15,342 bases of DNA, from contig CANQHT010000021.1 of the NCBI GenBank assembly GCA_947623705.1, forward strand, positions 1 through 15,342, in the 5' to 3' direction. The notes beneath the pieces are model-generated. The model was not told the DNA's origin and did not search any database. It saw only the letters and a program-made list of their open reading frames with translations. Below are positions 1 through 6,485 of the stretch, one piece after another. Each line of letters opens with the position of its first letter. The first letter of the stretch is position 1. The stretch is from an uncultured Bacilli bacterium. Its GTDB lineage: Bacteria; Bacillota_I; Bacilli_A; RF39; UBA660. A program made the position numbers and the translations under genes.

Positions 1-11
1 AATGTTTACTC

Positions 12-38
12 ACTATTTTAAAAAATAATCATAAATTA
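12..38 (+). promoter_or_regulatory. Possible SigK/SigE-type sporulation promoter
   Basis: An AC dinucleotide at 12-13 is followed after 16 nt by CATAAATTA at 30-38. This fits the Bacillus SigK pattern AC-N16/17-CATANNNTA. It would start a transcript near position 45, just ahead of the ribosome binding site of the coat-like gene. The match is short and the background is AT-rich, so chance is a real alternative; the gene it precedes is what makes it credible. Confidence 0.35.
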
Positions 39-67
39 ATAATGAGAATACATGAAAGGGTGAAAAG

Positions 68-517
68 ATGAATAATAATTCAAATTCAAATAGTTCTGGA
101 AACTGTATTAATGAAATTTTAAGTATTATCTTAGTGCTTCAAGAAAATGCTTGTCCAGATAACTGCTTAGATACTTGTGACCGACCTATGCTTGGTGGTG
201 GCAGTAATTGTTTAGTATGTAACACTAGACCAGTAATGCTTTATACTTGTGCCGGTAATGGAACACCTTGGAGTATGCCTATTAGTAAAGATGTTACTAC
301 TAATTGTAGTGACCAACCTTTAGGAGGAACTTGTTCAACAGTTTTTAGAGTTGAAAAAATTGAAGGAAATTGTTGTACATTTAGAGTACTTGCAGAAAAT
401 ACTGATACGACTAGTCTATATCCATATATGGCCACAAACTCATTCTTTACAATGGATTGCAGTTGCTTATGTAGTATAAGATGCTTATCAGATACTTATG
501 TTGATTGTGTTTGTTAA
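68..517 (+). CDS. Cys-rich spore coat protein, CotY/CotZ-like
   Basis: A 149-aa protein with 17 cysteines. After a short Asn/Ser-rich head come a helix (about residues 13-28, CINEILSIILVLQ) and then CPDNCLDTC, which is the usual opening of CotY/CotZ-family coat proteins. The middle has FRVEKIEGNCC, similar to the FRVEKL..CC motif of that family, and the C-terminus has clustered cysteines (DCSCLCSIRC, ending CVC). In Bacillus these proteins cross-link through disulfides into the outer coat or exosporium crust. The start is set by GGGTGA at 58-63, 4 nt before the ATG. It appears monocistronic, with a possible SigK-type promoter upstream and a strong terminator downstream. The family is assigned from memory of its motifs. 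The protein suggests, but does not prove, that the organism sporulates. Confidence 0.7.
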   Translation: MNNNSNSNSSGNCINEILSIILVLQENACPDNCLDTCDRPMLGGGSNCLVCNTRPVMLYTCAGNGTPWSMPISKDVTTNCSDQPLGGTCSTVFRVEKIEGNCCTFRVLAENTDTTSLYPYMATNSFFTMDCSCLCSIRCLSDTYVDCVC

Positions 518-532
518 TAAAACAATTTAATG

Positions 533-557
533 AAAACCATACTAGTTATGGTTTTTT
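533..557 (+). terminator. Rho-independent terminator after the coat-like gene
   Basis: The 9-bp stem AAAACCATA (533-541) / TATGGTTTT (547-555) has a 5-nt loop and runs into a T tract. It ends the coat-like transcript 16 nt after the stop codon. Confidence 0.85.
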
Positions 558-559
558 AT

Positions 560-588
560 TTGACATTTATTTACATATTTTATATTAG
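560..588 (+). promoter_or_regulatory. Candidate sigma-A promoter for the 106-aa gene
   Basis: A consensus TTGACA at 560-565 lies directly after the terminator. Possible -10 boxes are TATATT (581-586, 15-nt spacer) or TATTAG (583-588, 17-nt spacer). The -35 is perfect and the -10 is ambiguous. Confidence 0.45.
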
Positions 589-644
589 AATAATAGGCAA
601 AAATAATTTAATATGGTAAAATTAAATTAGAAAGTAGGTTTATT

Positions 645-965
645 ATGAAATACAAAGATTTAGAATTTGAAGATGCATTTAAAGATTATTTAATGCAAAC
701 ATTTCCTTTTGCCAGTGAACTTTCCACTAGTGAATTAAAAAGATTAAGGGATGCTTATGATGAAAGTTATCGTGCTACCAAGGTTTGGAATAATACTATG
801 ACGATGGCTATCAGATCAATTGGTTCAAAGTCAGGAATTGATTGGGATAATGACATTAATAAAGCAGCAGCAAATCAAAATATGGCAGCTTATAACTTAG
901 GAGCAGTAGCTAGTGAAGTAAAACTTGCTCATGGTTATGTTGAAGAAAAAGGTAATCAAAGATAA
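645..965 (+). CDS. Hypothetical 106-aa protein
   Basis: I do not recognise this protein. It has 106 residues, no signal peptide, no membrane segment and no cysteine. It appears mostly helical, with an acidic N-terminal half (KDLEFEDAFKDYL) and an Ala/Asn-rich C-terminal half ending in a charged tail (VEEKGNQR). The start is supported by AGTAGGTTT about 5 nt upstream of the ATG. It follows a terminator and a TTGACA box, so it probably has its own promoter. The next gene begins about 55 nt downstream behind another -10-like element, so co-transcription is uncertain. Length, start signal and coding character support a real gene, but its function cannot be inferred. Confidence 0.7.
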   Translation: MKYKDLEFEDAFKDYLMQTFPFASELSTSELKRLRDAYDESYRATKVWNNTMTMAIRSIGSKSGIDWDNDINKAAANQNMAAYNLGAVASEVKLAHGYVEEKGNQR

Positions 966-996
966 GAATTTGCTTTTAAAAAATATATTTATATAG

Positions 997-1002
997 TATA
1001 AT
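997..1002 (+). promoter_or_regulatory. -10 box for the EIIB-like gene
   Basis: A perfect TATAAT (997-1002) stands 6 nt before the GGGTGAT ribosome binding site. No convincing -35 is present at 17 nt: TTTTAA lies there, and TTGCTT at 970-975 is 21 nt away. Read-through from the preceding gene is the alternative. Confidence 0.4.
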
Positions 1003-1019
1003 TATATTGGGTGATTGAT

Positions 1020-1337
1020 TTGAATACTACTATTCAATATATAATTATTGCTGTTATTATTATTATTATTTTAGCAGTAGCGTTAAAAATTACAAAAAAA
1101 GATTTTGCGATTAAAGAGAATAAATTAATTGGTTATTTAGGTGGTAAAGATAATATAATTAATGCCGAATGTAATATGAGTCGTTTTAAAGTTATTTTAA
1201 GAGATGTTAGTATTGTGCAAAAAGAAGCTATTCAAAAGTTGGGTGCTAAAGGCATAGTGGAAATAGATAACCAATTAAAAATAATCTTTGATAATAATGC
1301 TAAACAATTAAAAAAATATATTGACGAAATCGTTTAA
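1020..1337 (+). CDS. Membrane-anchored PTS EIIB-like protein, active Cys lost
   Basis: TTG at 1020 is the likely start: GGGTGAT (1009-1015) lies 4 nt before it, the same spacing seen for xfp, while the in-frame GTG at 1011 sits inside that site and has none of its own. This gives about 105 aa. An Ile-rich membrane helix comes first. The rest aligns without gaps to the glucose-type PTS IIB domain (PF00367): LGGKDNI, SRFKV, a following LGAKGIV (family LGA.GVV) and a C-terminal NQLKIIFD (family V.vIFG). In the family the phosphorylated Cys lies three residues before the conserved Arg (DACxTR). Here that place is Asn and the Cys is shifted one residue upstream (AECNMSR). A phosphotransfer role therefore looks unlikely; a sensory or scaffold role is conceivable. 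No EIIC partner is in the window. Confidence 0.7.
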   Translation: MNTTIQYIIIAVIIIIILAVALKITKKDFAIKENKLIGYLGGKDNIINAECNMSRFKVILRDVSIVQKEAIQKLGAKGIVEIDNQLKIIFDNNAKQLKKYIDEIV

Positions 1338-1346
1338 TATATTTTT

Positions 1347-1967
1347 TTATACAATAATATTTAATATTTCTTCATAATCTTTTATTTTTAAAGATTTATT
1401 TTCATAAACTAAAGTTACATAAGAAGTTTTTATTTCTGAATCTTCTGGATCATCATTAATTAAACCAATATATTTTATATTTGAATTATAATAATTATCT
1501 AGTCTTAAAGTAACTTCTCTAGTATTATAATCTTTAATCGTTACTTTACTACCAATATAATCTAAATTATATTCTTTTTTATAATCTTTAATATAATAAT
1601 CTCCTTCTTCATAAATAATTTTATAGTCATTCATAAATTTAGTTAAATTATTCTTACTTAAAATATCACTTATTAAATATAAATTAGTTATCTTTTTATA
1701 ATCTTTTTCCGTATTAATAGCAAAGTTTTTAATACTACCGGTAGCATCTTTTTCATAAGTATAATTATTAATATTTAAAAGTTTTACTCCATCTAAAATT
1801 AAATCTTTTCCTTTATTTAAAACGGCATCATAAGTTAAGTTATCAAAAATATATTCGACTTCTCTTTTTTCTCCTTGATATTCTTTATAGGTATTAAAAA
1901 GAAATAACCCAATAATAAGAAGAATTAAACCTTCAAATAAAAATAAATATTTAATATTATTTTTCAT
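1347..1967 (-). CDS. Hypothetical membrane-anchored protein
   Basis: Not recognised. About 206 aa from ATG at 1967; an in-frame GTG at 1976 would add three residues, but GTGGTAG lies just before the ATG and favours it. One hydrophobic segment near the N-terminus (roughly residues 7-25, LFLFEGLILLIIGLFLF) is followed by a hydrophilic region of about 180 residues rich in Tyr, Asn, Asp and Lys. There is no Cys, so no lipobox. The topology suggests a signal anchor with an extracellular domain. It lies 48 nt downstream of the 98-aa gene on the same strand, so the two probably share a transcript, and it converges with the EIIB-like gene 9 nt away. No function can be named. Confidence 0.65.
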   Translation of the reverse strand: MKNNIKYLFLFEGLILLIIGLFLFNTYKEYQGEKREVEYIFDNLTYDAVLNKGKDLILDGVKLLNINNYTYEKDATGSIKNFAINTEKDYKKITNLYLISDILSKNNLTKFMNDYKIIYEEGDYYIKDYKKEYNLDYIGSKVTIKDYNTREVTLRLDNYYNSNIKYIGLINDDPEDSEIKTSYVTLVYENKSLKIKDYEEILNIIV

Positions 1968-2015
1968 ATCTACCACTACTTAAAATAATATCAAATATTT
2001 TTTATTTTGCCTAGT

Positions 2016-2312
2016 CTACAATCTTTCGATATCTAAAATATCAATAATTTTTATTCTTTCGCCATCCATAGTTATTAAATCCGCACTAGTTTTACCCACA
2101 ATAACTTTCTCCACAACTTTATCTTTTAAAGTAATTTTAACTCGACTTTTATAGACATGATGACTTGATGCAAAAATATTATTAATCTTTTTAACTATAC
2201 TTATATCATCATCTTTTTTCACAAATAATCTATCACTACCATAAAATAACTCTTGATCATTATTAATATTAGTATCTATTTTATTAGCAAATACTCTCGG
2301 TAAATCTTTCAT
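2016..2312 (-). CDS. Hypothetical 98-aa cytoplasmic protein
   Basis: Not recognised with certainty. It is a 98-aa soluble protein starting MKDLPRVFAN. The C-terminal half has alternating hydrophobic residues (VKITLKDKVVEKVIVGKT, then an ITMDGERIKIIDILDIERL-type ending), which resembles a small beta-barrel such as YolD-like or SH3-like folds; this is only an impression. A GGGGTGG ribosome binding site lies 7 nt before the ATG. It is the first gene of a probable two-gene minus-strand unit with the membrane-anchored protein downstream, and it is divergent from the SEDS gene with only 24 nt between start codons. Confidence 0.65.
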   Translation of the reverse strand: MKDLPRVFANKIDTNINNDQELFYGSDRLFVKKDDDISIVKKINNIFASSHHVYKSRVKITLKDKVVEKVIVGKTSADLITMDGERIKIIDILDIERL

Positions 2313-2319
2313 TTTTCTT

Positions 2320-2341
2320 CCACCCCATTATATTTTATGAT
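2320..2341. promoter_or_regulatory. Compact divergent promoter region
   Basis: Only 24 nt separate the 98-aa gene (minus) and the SEDS gene (plus). ATTATA at 2327-2332 reads TATAAT on the minus strand, but it lies so close to the ribosome binding site that a transcript from it would barely include that site. On the plus strand TATATT (2329-2334) or TATGAT (2336-2341) could serve as a -10, starting transcription at or after the annotated ATG. Confidence 0.3.
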
Positions 2342-3470
2342 AAATAACTATTTTTTGAACCATAATAAAAATATGAAAACATTATTTAAAGACAACTTTA
2401 TATTATTTCTATCTTTACTTATTTTAAATATAATAAGTCTTTTTAATATGGTTAATGCGAAACTTATAAGTGATGTTTACAAACTAGCTTTTATTAAACA
2501 ATTAATTTGGTTTATCATTGGTTATTTTCTAATTTTTTTATTTACCCACATTAAAGTAAAAAATTTATTTAAGTACGCCAAATACTTTTATTTATTTAGT
2601 ATTGCCTTACTTATTTTAGTATTATTTATTGGAAAAGACTTAAATGGGGCCAAGTGTTGGATTAATTTATTTGGTTTTTCTTTTCAACCTAGTGAACTGG
2701 CTAAACTTGCTTTATCTTTATATTTAGTGGAAATAGTTAGTAATGCAAAAATTAATAATTTTAAAAGTGCTTTATTAACTCTTAGTAAATTAGTCATTCT
2801 TACCCTTATTCCTTCCATACTAGTCTTTTTAGAACCGGATACGGGAGCCATTATTAACTTTTTAATTATTCTTTTAGTAGTAATTCTATTCTTAAAATTA
2901 AATAAATGGTGGTATATTTCATTTAGTTTATTATTTGTTTTAGGAATATCTGCATTTTTTATTTTATATTACTTTGAACAAGATTTATTAATTAAAATTA
3001 TGGGTACTTCTTTTTTCTACCGGATGGACCGCTTAATTAACTTTGCGAGTGGCAATAGTTACCAATTAGAACAATCCCTCATTACTTTAGGAGCCACCTC
3101 ATTCTTAGGAGTTGGTTTAAATAAAATTCTTTTGTATATCCCCGAAGCTCCGACTGATTTCTTTTTTGCTTTTACATCAGGTAATTTTGGTATATTATCT
3201 TGTTTAATTATTTTACTTACATTTCTTATTTTAGATATCTATTTGGTTTATAAAACTAAACATTTAAAAATAAAAAAATACCAAATATTTATCTATACTT
3301 ATTTTGGTATTTTTATCTTTCATCAAATTTATAATATCGGTATGAATTTAGGGTTACTACCCATTATGGGCATACCTCTTCCTTTCTTATCTTATGGTGG
3401 GACTAGTACATTAATTAACTATTTATACCTAGGTATTATTTTAAATTTATTCCAAAGTAAATATAGTTAA
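2337..3470 (+). CDS. SEDS peptidoglycan glycosyltransferase, RodA/FtsW/SpoVE family
   Basis: A 377-aa polytopic membrane protein of the family that polymerises lipid II into glycan strands together with a class B PBP. Family signatures are in order: GAKCWINLFGFSFQPSELAK (usual GxxxWI..G...QPSE.AK), LEPDTG (the EPDxG loop with the catalytic Asp), EAPTDFFFAF (usual PE..TDFIFA), and near the end NIGMNLGLLPIMGIPLPFLS followed by YGG. Length is normal for the family. Which of RodA, FtsW or SpoVE it is cannot be settled: no PBP2 or mreBCD neighbour is visible, and the usual E-E-L-G after TDFIFA is replaced by SGNFG. No Shine-Dalgarno precedes ATG 2337 or the in-frame ATG at 2373, so the start is uncertain and may be leaderless. 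Its last 24 nt overlap the convergent HAD gene. Confidence 0.9.
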   Translation: MINNYFLNHNKNMKTLFKDNFILFLSLLILNIISLFNMVNAKLISDVYKLAFIKQLIWFIIGYFLIFLFTHIKVKNLFKYAKYFYLFSIALLILVLFIGKDLNGAKCWINLFGFSFQPSELAKLALSLYLVEIVSNAKINNFKSALLTLSKLVILTLIPSILVFLEPDTGAIINFLIILLVVILFLKLNKWWYISFSLLFVLGISAFFILYYFEQDLLIKIMGTSFFYRMDRLINFASGNSYQLEQSLITLGATSFLGVGLNKILLYIPEAPTDFFFAFTSGNFGILSCLIILLTFLILDIYLVYKTKHLKIKKYQIFIYTYFGIFIFHQIYNIGMNLGLLPIMGIPLPFLSYGGTSTLINYLYLGIILNLFQSKYS

Positions 3471-4013
3471 CTCTTCACCCTTTACTAAGTAGGCTTCTTT
3501 AGCTAAAGTAAACATTGGCGTATCACTTAAAGAATCCGAATAGGCTTTATCAACTTTCGCATTTTTAAATAGTTCCTTGAAACGAACAACTTTTTCTTCG
3601 CCCTTACAATTGGCTCCAATAATATGACCTTTTTTGACATCATATTTGGTCGCAATAACATTTTTAATGCCTAAAGATTCACAGAATGGTTTAATTATAA
3701 AGTCAAAAGAAGCAGAAATTATGACATCATTATCTTTTTTTTGCTCTAAATAAAACTTTTTAATATTTTTTTGCTGTCTTAAAACATATTTATGCATATA
3801 TTCATCAAAGTTAGCTATATCTTTCACAAAACTAAATAATTCACTTTTAACTAAACCTAAATTACTTTTTTTAAATAGATATTTTAATCCTTCTTTAAAG
3901 CCTTTAATGATACTAATACCTATGATAAAAGGATGTCTTATTAAACTATATTTAATAAATTTAACGGAAGAATCTCCTTTAAAAATTGTGTTGTCAAAAT
4001 CATATATATTCAT
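3447..4013 (-). CDS. HAD-superfamily phosphatase (HAD-IB type)
   Basis: A 188-aa soluble protein with all four HAD motifs: motif I DFDNT with nucleophile Asp5 and Asp7, motif II Ser in ISAS (about 100), motif III Lys in GEEKVVRF (about 141), and motif IV SDSLSDTPM with Asp160/Asp164. The helical cap between residues 15 and 90 is of the HAD-IB (SerB-like, PF12710) type. The substrate cannot be read from the sequence. It begins 3 nt after the xfp stop, and its ribosome binding site AGGAGAT lies inside the 3' end of xfp, so translation is probably coupled and the two genes co-transcribed. Its 3' end overlaps the SEDS gene by 24 nt in the opposite direction. A role linked to the sugar or acyl phosphates of the phosphoketolase pathway is a guess from position only. 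Confidence 0.85.
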   Translation of the reverse strand: MNIYDFDNTIFKGDSSVKFIKYSLIRHPFIIGISIIKGFKEGLKYLFKKSNLGLVKSELFSFVKDIANFDEYMHKYVLRQQKNIKKFYLEQKKDNDVIISASFDFIIKPFCESLGIKNVIATKYDVKKGHIIGANCKGEEKVVRFKELFKNAKVDKAYSDSLSDTPMFTLAKEAYLVKGEELTIFTLE

Positions 4014-4016
4014 AAG

Positions 4017-6359
4017 TTAATCTCCTAAAGTAAAGTTTCTAATTTCTTCTAAATCAATCCCATTTTCCACAATATATTCTTTATGCATTTTTAATTTCTT
4101 ATGCATTAAATTTTTAGTCATTCTTACTTCTTCTGTTTCTTCCACATATTTTAAGGCATCTAAAACTAAATTATAACGATCAATTTTATTTTGGACTCGC
4201 ATATCAAAAGGTGTCGTAATGGTTCCCTCTTCTAAATAACCGTGAACGTGGAAATTACGATTATGACGATTATATGTTAACTCGTGAATTAAATTTGGAT
4301 AACCGTGGAAAGCAAAAATAACGGGTTTATCTAAAGTAAATAATTTATCGAACTCGGAATCAGTTAAGCCGTGGGGATGTTTATCACTACTTTGAAGACG
4401 CATCAAATCAATAACATTGATAACTTTTGTTTTAAGATGCGGACAATATTCTTTTAATATTTGGGCAGCGGCGATAGTTTCTAAAGTTGGGGTATCACCA
4501 GCACAGGCCAAAATAACATCAGCATCATTTGGTTTATTAGAAGCCCAAGAAAATACGCCAATCCCTTTGGTACAATGTTTAACGGCTTCATCCATACTTA
4601 ACCATTGTAAACTAGGGTGTTTACTCGCAATAATCACATTGATATAATCTTTCGTTTGAATACAATGGTCAAAAGTGGAAAGTAAAGTATTGGCATCAAT
4701 TGGAAAATACATTCTGACCGTATCCGCTTTTTTTGTTGCTAAATGATTTAGAAAACCGGGGTCTTGATGGGTATAACCATTATGATCTTGTTGCCAAATA
4801 TGACTCGTTAAAACATAATTAAGGGAGGCAATTGGAGCTCGCCAAGGAAGTTCTTTGGATACCTTTATCCATTTAGCGTGTTGACTCGCCATTGAATCAA
4901 TTATTCTAATGAAGGCTTCATAACTATGGAAAAATCCGTGTCTACCAGTAAGTAAATATCCTTCCAACATTCCCTCACATAAATGCTCGGATAAATAACT
5001 ATCAAAAACATTACCCGTATTATCTAAAAATTCATCATTTGGTAAAATTTCGGCGTTCCATTTTCTCTTCGTCGCATTAAAAACATAATTTAAACGATTA
5101 GATAAGGCTTCATCCGGGCCAAATATTTTAAAATTATTTTTATTAAGTTTAATGATATCTTTAATGTATTCTCCTAAAACACGCATATCTTCCGCTTTAG
5201 TTACACCCCTGGTAATATCAATTTTATAATTTTTAAAATCCGGTACTTTTAAAGGCTTTAGAAGCATTCCGCCATTCGCATACATTGAAGCACTCATTCT
5301 TTTCTTACCCTTAGGACAAAGACTTAAAATATCTTTATTTATTTCGCCCTTTTCATTAACTAATTCTTCAATATGATAACTTTTTAACCAATTTTCTAAT
5401 GTTTTTAAATCACTTTTCGGATTATTAAAAGAAACTGGTACTTGATGCGAACGGAATGTGCCTTCGACTTCTAAATCATCGACAATTTTGGGACCAGTCC
5501 AACCTTTTTTAGATTTTAAAATAAGCATTGGATACATTGGTCTTACAAATTTTTTATTCTTTTGAGCATCCTTCTTAATTTTATTAATTTTGGTAATAGC
5601 TTCTTCCATTGCTTCGGCCATTAACTCGTGATAATTTTCTTTATCTCGGACGTCAACTACAATTGGGTCATACCCACAACCTTTAAAGAAGTTAATGCGT
5701 TCTTCTTCACTAATTCTTGCAAAAACAGTCGGACTTGCAATTTTATAACCATTTAAATGTAAGATAGGTAACACAATGCCATCTTTTTTAGGATTAATAA
5801 ATTTATTGGCGTGCCAAGAGGTTGCTAAAGGACCCGTTTCACTTTCACCATCGCCAATAACACAAGCAACGATTAAATCAGGATTATCTAAAACTGCTCC
5901 ATAAGCGTGCGATAAACTATAACCGAGTTCGCCACCTTCATTAATAGACCCCGGTACCTCGGGAGCGGCGTGACTAGAAGATCCTCCGGGATAGGAAAAA
6001 TGTTTAAATAATTTTTGAAGACCGGCTTCATCTTTCGTAAATTCTGGATAAACTTCCGTAAATGTGCCATCAATATAACTATTGGCCATCATTACTTGCC
6101 CACTATGACCGGGACCTGAAATATATAACATATTTAAGTCATATTTCTTAATTATTCGATTTAAATGTAAATAAATAAAATTTTGTCCCGGTGCACTACC
6201 CCAATGACCTACTAATTTTGATTTAACATCATCTAAAATAAGCTCTCTTTTAAGCAAAGGATTATCTTTTAAATAAAGCATTCCTACAGCCATATAATTA
6301 ACTAATCGAAAATATTTATCCATTAATATTACTTCTTCTTTTGTTAAGACATTTTCCAT
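4017..6359 (-). CDS. xfp: Xylulose-5-phosphate/fructose-6-phosphate phosphoketolase
   Basis: A thiamine-diphosphate enzyme that cleaves xylulose 5-phosphate (and often fructose 6-phosphate) with phosphate to acetyl phosphate plus glyceraldehyde 3-phosphate (or erythrose 4-phosphate). It is central to heterofermentative and bifid-type sugar breakdown. Signatures are GHWGSAPGQNF, the substrate loop SGPGHSGQ, FSYPGGSSSHAAPEVPGS, the ThDP/Mg motif GDGESETGPLATSWHANKF (about residues 172-190 counted from the GTG), the later HGFFHSYEAF (family motif) and DHNGYTHQDPG. Length of about 780 aa matches the family. ATG at 6359 is preferred over the in-frame GTG at 6368 because AGGTGAT ends 4 nt before that ATG. 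It is the first gene of a pair with the HAD phosphatase. All catalytic regions look intact. Confidence 0.97.
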   Translation of the reverse strand: MENVLTKEEVILMDKYFRLVNYMAVGMLYLKDNPLLKRELILDDVKSKLVGHWGSAPGQNFIYLHLNRIIKKYDLNMLYISGPGHSGQVMMANSYIDGTFTEVYPEFTKDEAGLQKLFKHFSYPGGSSSHAAPEVPGSINEGGELGYSLSHAYGAVLDNPDLIVACVIGDGESETGPLATSWHANKFINPKKDGIVLPILHLNGYKIASPTVFARISEEERINFFKGCGYDPIVVDVRDKENYHELMAEAMEEAITKINKIKKDAQKNKKFVRPMYPMLILKSKKGWTGPKIVDDLEVEGTFRSHQVPVSFNNPKSDLKTLENWLKSYHIEELVNEKGEINKDILSLCPKGKKRMSASMYANGGMLLKPLKVPDFKNYKIDITRGVTKAEDMRVLGEYIKDIIKLNKNNFKIFGPDEALSNRLNYVFNATKRKWNAEILPNDEFLDNTGNVFDSYLSEHLCEGMLEGYLLTGRHGFFHSYEAFIRIIDSMASQHAKWIKVSKELPWRAPIASLNYVLTSHIWQQDHNGYTHQDPGFLNHLATKKADTVRMYFPIDANTLLSTFDHCIQTKDYINVIIASKHPSLQWLSMDEAVKHCTKGIGVFSWASNKPNDADVILACAGDTPTLETIAAAQILKEYCPHLKTKVINVIDLMRLQSSDKHPHGLTDSEFDKLFTLDKPVIFAFHGYPNLIHELTYNRHNRNFHVHGYLEEGTITTPFDMRVQNKIDRYNLVLDALKYVEETEEVRMTKNLMHKKLKMHKEYIVENGIDLEEIRNFTLGD

Positions 6360-6376
6360 ACCTATCACCTATTATT

Positions 6377-6382
6377 ATTATA
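6377..6382 (-). promoter_or_regulatory. -10 box for xfp
   Basis: On the minus strand TATAAT lies 18 nt before the xfp ATG, preceded by TTG. No clear -35 is visible at the usual distance, where the sequence is a run of T. The xfp-HAD pair probably starts here. Confidence 0.45.
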
Positions 6383-6446
6383 CAATTTATTTACCAAGAA
6401 AAAAAGATATTTCCACACCCACTTTACCCTTATTTTATTTCAATAG

Positions 6447-6477
6447 AAAAAATCTTGAATTAATTCCAAGATTTTTA
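6447..6477 (-). terminator. Rho-independent terminator of the long DUF285 gene
   Basis: On the minus strand a 10-bp stem (arms 6448-6457 and 6467-6476, with CTTG/CAAG at the tip and a 9-nt loop) is followed by T residues, beginning 9 nt after the stop codon. The stem is symmetric in A/T, so it may also stop transcripts from the other direction. Confidence 0.8.
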
Positions 6478-6485
6478 TATTTAAC

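Noticed and set aside
1338..1350. T-rich sequence between the convergent EIIB-like and membrane protein genes as a terminator
   Set aside because: No stable GC-containing stem precedes the T run; only AT pairing is possible.
4417..4647. 76-aa plus-strand frame inside xfp
   Set aside because: It is antisense to the conserved phosphoketolase coding sequence.
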